DNA from: an uncultured Clostridia bacterium | Lineage (GTDB): Bacteria > Bacillota > Clostridia > Oscillospirales > CAG-272 | DNA: 7,621 nt | NCBI GenBank assembly: GCA_937893945.1 | Contig: CALCTA010000005.1 | Span: 1-7,621, forward strand | Direction of reading: 5' to 3' | In this document: positions 5,855 through 7,621 of the stretch, piece by piece | Layout: every line of letters starts with the position of its first letter | Numbering within the stretch: position 1 is the stretch's first letter | The notes under the pieces: generated by a model | Told to the model about the DNA's origin: nothing | Database searches by the model: none | What the model saw: the letters and a program-made list of their open reading frames with translations, nothing else | Translations under genes and position numbers: made by a program

Positions 5855-6382
5855 ATGAGCGAAGATCAAGACCTTCCTAAACGTAAAAATACTCGCTTGC
5901 AACAATATGATTATAGTTCTCCGAGTGCGTATTTTATCACATTTTGCACGCATAACAGAAAAAATACGTTATCTCATATCGTAGGGGCGATTCATGAATC
6001 GCCCGAAGCGAAATTAACGGAATACGGTGTGCTTTTGGATAATGTGATAAATAATATGCCGACACATCTTGGGGTAATGATTGATCAATATATCATTATG
6101 CCCAATCATGTGCACATGATTGTTTTGATTGCCGATAGCGAGGAATTGAGGGCGATTCGTGAATCGCCCCTACGAGTTCGTTCTGTCTTGTCAAAAACCG
6201 TGGGATATATAAAAATGAATGTCTCAAAAAGTATTCACAATTTGTATGGTGAAGAAAGAATATGGCAACGTGGATTTTATGATCATATTATTAGAGACAG
6301 AGCGGACTATGAGAAAATAGTTAAATACATTTACGAGAATCCTCTTATGTGGTATTATGACGAATTATATGCAGAAGAATAG
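5855..6382 (+). CDS. REP-associated Y1 tyrosine transposase (RAYT, TnpA_REP)
   Basis: A 175-residue single-strand DNA nuclease related to the IS200/IS605 transposases (Y1_Tnp, HUH superfamily). RAYT proteins act on REP palindromes and are normally single-copy, domesticated genes. Visible motifs are YFITFCTHNRK (26-36), the HUH motif in IIMPNHVHMIV (His85 and His87), WQRGFYDHIIRD (137-148), and KYIYENPLMW (157-166), where Tyr158 is the likely nucleophile. GGTGG at 5845-5849 supports the ATG at 5855; an ATG at 5843 would add four residues and has no ribosome site. Two palindromic GTAG-headed units lie inside the gene, at 5980-6004 and 6150-6174, and are translated as GAIHESP (44-50) and RAIRESP (99-105). 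They fall in regions where RAYT relatives vary in length, and the frame is intact, so the protein may still work. No terminal inverted repeats or second IS gene are seen. Confidence 0.88.
   Translation: MSEDQDLPKRKNTRLQQYDYSSPSAYFITFCTHNRKNTLSHIVGAIHESPEAKLTEYGVLLDNVINNMPTHLGVMIDQYIIMPNHVHMIVLIADSEELRAIRESPLRVRSVLSKTVGYIKMNVSKSIHNLYGEERIWQRGFYDHIIRDRADYEKIVKYIYENPLMWYYDELYAEE
5980..6004 (+). repeat. REP-like unit 1 inside the RAYT gene
   Basis: The GTAG head (5981-5984) is followed by a perfect 20-bp palindrome, GGGCGATTCATGAATCGCCC, at 5985-6004. The unit matches the reverse complement of 6150-6174 at 24 of 25 positions. It is read in frame as VGAIHESP. Confidence 0.85.
6150..6174 (-). repeat. 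REP-like unit 2 inside the RAYT gene, inverted
   Basis: On the minus strand this begins CGTAG and continues into the same palindrome, with central CA/TG changed to an unpaired AC (GT on the plus strand). It is inverted relative to unit 1, so both GTAG heads point outward and the 145 bases between them hold the HUH-motif codons. It is translated as RAIRESPL. Confidence 0.85.
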
Positions 6383-6410
6383 AGTTCAAAATAGAGTTTA
6401 GAGATAAAAT

Positions 6411-6416
6411 GAGGAT
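6411..6416 (+). promoter_or_regulatory. Ribosome binding site of the acetyltransferase gene
   Basis: GAGGAT lies 5 bases before the ATG at 6422 and fixes the start. The 39-base gap after the transposase also holds a short direct repeat, AATAGAGTT, at 6378-6386 and 6390-6398 with a 12-base period and no evident role. I see no promoter here. Confidence 0.6.
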
Positions 6417-6421
6417 AAAAA

Positions 6422-6865
6422 ATGATAACTCTTAGAAGCTTCACGGTAGAAGATGCACTGTCTCTGCAAGAGCGATATTCAAGCCTCACGCGCGAGCAGA
6501 TAGAAGGAATGATACACGAGTGGAACAGTGGTCAGTTTGACGGCAAGTATTTTGAAATGCTTGCAATACTTTCCTACGGTTGCATCGTGGGAACTATCTC
6601 GCTCTATGAGCATTCGCCCGAGGTCATCTCGATAGGCCCCGAGGTCTTTGAGCCATATCGCAAAAATGGGTATGGCAAGGAAGCTATGCTGAAGGCTTGC
6701 AGAATTGCGGCGGATAGGGGATACAAGATAGTATCCCAGCAGATACGTACCGACAACGCGGCAAGCATTGCCTTGCACGTCTCTCTCGGCTTTGAGACGA
6801 GCGGCGCGGTCTATACGAATGCGAAAGGAAATCAGGTGTCTATCTACTTAAAATCTTTATTATAA
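6422..6865 (+). CDS. GNAT-family N-acetyltransferase
   Basis: A 147-residue cytoplasmic acyl-CoA-dependent acetyltransferase of unknown substrate. The GNAT acetyl-CoA loop is visible as RKNGYGKEAM (residues 80-89), following the beta4 strand region VISIGPEVFEPYR (68-80). The later motif DNAASIALHVSLGFETSG (111-128) is the typical 'N..S..ly.klGF' segment. The N-terminal ITLRSFTVEDA (2-12) is the usual first strand and helix. Length is normal for a single GNAT domain. Its base composition is close to that of pepT and unlike that of the AT-rich transposase just before it. It converges with the Nudix gene, and the two share the terminator at 7006-7036. Substrate and pathway cannot be told from the sequence. 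Confidence 0.88.
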   Translation: MITLRSFTVEDALSLQERYSSLTREQIEGMIHEWNSGQFDGKYFEMLAILSYGCIVGTISLYEHSPEVISIGPEVFEPYRKNGYGKEAMLKACRIAADRGYKIVSQQIRTDNAASIALHVSLGFETSGAVYTNAKGNQVSIYLKSLL

Positions 6866-6921
6866 AAAACAAACGCTCACGAATGGGTGTTGTCCTTAGC
6901 GGAGAAATTAAATAATGCTCG

Positions 6922-6969
6922 GTAGGGGCGAACTGTGTTCGCCCGCGAGAGACCTCAGGTCTCCCCTAC
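6922..6969. repeat. Composite inverted pair of GTAG-headed palindromes (BIME-like)
   Basis: The left unit is GTAGGGGCGAAC-TGT-GTTCGCCC (6922-6944), with an 8-bp stem. The right unit, on the minus strand, is GTAGGGGAGACC-TGA-GGTCTC (6949-6969), with a 6-bp stem. The heads GTAGGGG (6922-6928) and CCCCTAC (6963-6969) are also complementary, so the whole can fold as a three-way structure. Two REP-like units face each other with GTAG outside, the same orientation as the pair inside the RAYT gene. It lies between the acetyltransferase stop and the shared terminator. Confidence 0.8.
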
Positions 6970-7005
6970 GGATAAGCAAAATTTGATATGCAGAAAACAA
7001 AAATT

Positions 7006-7036
7006 ACCCCGACAGATTTTCAAAGCCTGTCGGGGT
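7006..7036. terminator. Bidirectional terminator between convergent genes
   Basis: ACCCCGACAG (7006-7015) and CTGTCGGGGT (7027-7036) form a 10-bp stem around an 11-base loop. On the minus strand the stem is followed by AATTTTTG and a further T run, a good terminator for the Nudix gene. On the plus strand it is followed by TTATTGC, a weaker one for the acetyltransferase. Confidence 0.85.
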
Positions 7037-7089
7037 TTATTGCATTATAACATTAGCGTTATCTTATAGAATTAGAGTTTGATTAAACA

Positions 7090-7572
7090 TTAAATATATC
7101 GTTCCGTTAATACTTGAAATTCCGGTTTGGTGACATATGAAGAGTAATTAACTTTTCCCTCAAAGCGTAATATCTTTTCAAAACGATAACGCAAAACCGG
7201 GTTGCTTATATAGTCTAATACTTTTTCTCTTGGAACCCATAATACCTCACTGGATTCTTCAGAGATGCGACATTCTCCGCTTTCATATTCACATATAAAA
7301 TCAAACATAACCTTTGTGGGAACAGGAGTTACACCGTCATAGAATACGCCTTTACCTACATTGGAGTACACACCGCAAAGGCATTTCACCTTAGCCTGAA
7401 TACCGCTTTCCTCCTTGATCTCTCGCAAAACACCGGTTTCTAAATCCTCTCCTATCTCAATCTGACCACCTGTAGTATCGTAACCACGGTTGCGGGTTTT
7501 GATAATCAGAATATTACCATCTTTATCAAAAACATAGCCTGCTACCGCAACAATGTGTGTTGGAAAAGCCAT
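7090..7572 (-). CDS. Nudix hydrolase
   Basis: A 160-residue cytoplasmic Nudix-family hydrolase, which cleaves a nucleoside diphosphate linked to another group; the substrate is not evident. In this numbering the complete Nudix box runs from Gly36 (G, five residues, E42, seven residues, R50-E51-I-K-E54-E55-S-G57-I58), with all metal-binding glutamates present. Before it is the typical strand VAVAGYVFDKDGNILIIKTRNRGYDTTGG. After it come FDFICEYESGE and the SEVLWVPREKVLDYI segment that usually closes the fold. The start was chosen at 7572 because GAGAGGTG (7583-7576) lies just upstream; an ATG at 7587 would place this ribosome site inside the coding region and has none of its own. The promoter lies near or beyond the window edge and cannot be called. 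Confidence 0.92.
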   Translation of the reverse strand: MAFPTHIVAVAGYVFDKDGNILIIKTRNRGYDTTGGQIEIGEDLETGVLREIKEESGIQAKVKCLCGVYSNVGKGVFYDGVTPVPTKVMFDFICEYESGECRISEESSEVLWVPREKVLDYISNPVLRYRFEKILRFEGKVNYSSYVTKPEFQVLTERYI

Positions 7573-7575
7573 AAA

Positions 7576-7583
7576 CACCTCTC
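7576..7583 (-). promoter_or_regulatory. Ribosome binding site that sets the Nudix start
   Basis: On the minus strand GAGAGGTG ends 3 bases before the ATG at 7572, with the AGAGG core about 5 bases away. This favours 7572 over the in-frame ATG at 7587. Confidence 0.65.
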
Positions 7584-7621
7584 GCATTATGATAATTTCT
7601 ATTTACAATTTTCTTTATCGC

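Noticed and set aside
5980..6174. CRISPR repeats, or terminal inverted repeats of an insertion sequence
   Set aside because: There are only two units, in opposite orientation, inside a gene and without regular spacers. They do not flank the transposase, so they are neither a CRISPR array nor IS ends.
6872..6891. AACGCTC/GGGTGTT hairpin as terminator of the acetyltransferase gene
   Set aside because: The stem needs two G-T pairs and is followed by GTCCTT rather than a T run. The stem at 7006-7036 is far better.

Overview
The window looks like a chromosomal segment from a Gram-positive, clostridial-type Firmicute. The evidence is the strong AGGAGG-like ribosome sites, consensus sigma-A type promoters, a BlaI/BlaR1-type regulatory pair, a peptidase T and frequent short palindromic repeats. 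The species cannot be named from the sequence.

Layout. (1) At the left edge is the 5' half of a tRNA-Pro(GGG) gene on the minus strand with a perfect consensus promoter. (2) Diverging from it is a plus-strand unit: a BlaI-family repressor, a BlaR1-like M56 membrane metalloprotease overlapping it by 4 bases, and, 27 bases on, a NimA-like FMN-binding protein. A hairpin at 3873-3900 follows. The promoter of this unit holds two dyads with CTCTAA/TTAGAG arms, one over the -10 box and one just past the expected transcription start, as expected for autorepression by BlaI. The BlaR1 homologue has no penicillin-binding sensor motifs. Its outer part is long and contains two different tandemly duplicated domains. 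(3) A spacer with palindromic elements leads to peptidase T (pepT) with its own strong promoter. (4) An AT-rich stretch follows, with a small two-TM protein (DUF3592-like) and a REP-associated Y1 transposase (RAYT/TnpA_REP). (5) A GNAT acetyltransferase on the plus strand and a Nudix hydrolase on the minus strand converge on a shared bidirectional terminator. A composite palindromic element lies between the acetyltransferase and that terminator.

The two most notable points are these. First, a family of GTAG-headed palindromes (REP architecture) occurs at 3936, 5980, 6150 and 6922-6969. Two of these units lie in opposite orientation inside the RAYT gene itself and are translated in frame as AI(H/R)ESP, one on each side of the catalytic HUH motif. 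Second, the BlaI/BlaR1 pair appears to have a swapped, repeat-built sensor and a downstream NimA-like gene. This suggests a protease-relay sensor for something other than beta-lactams, although the ligand cannot be inferred.
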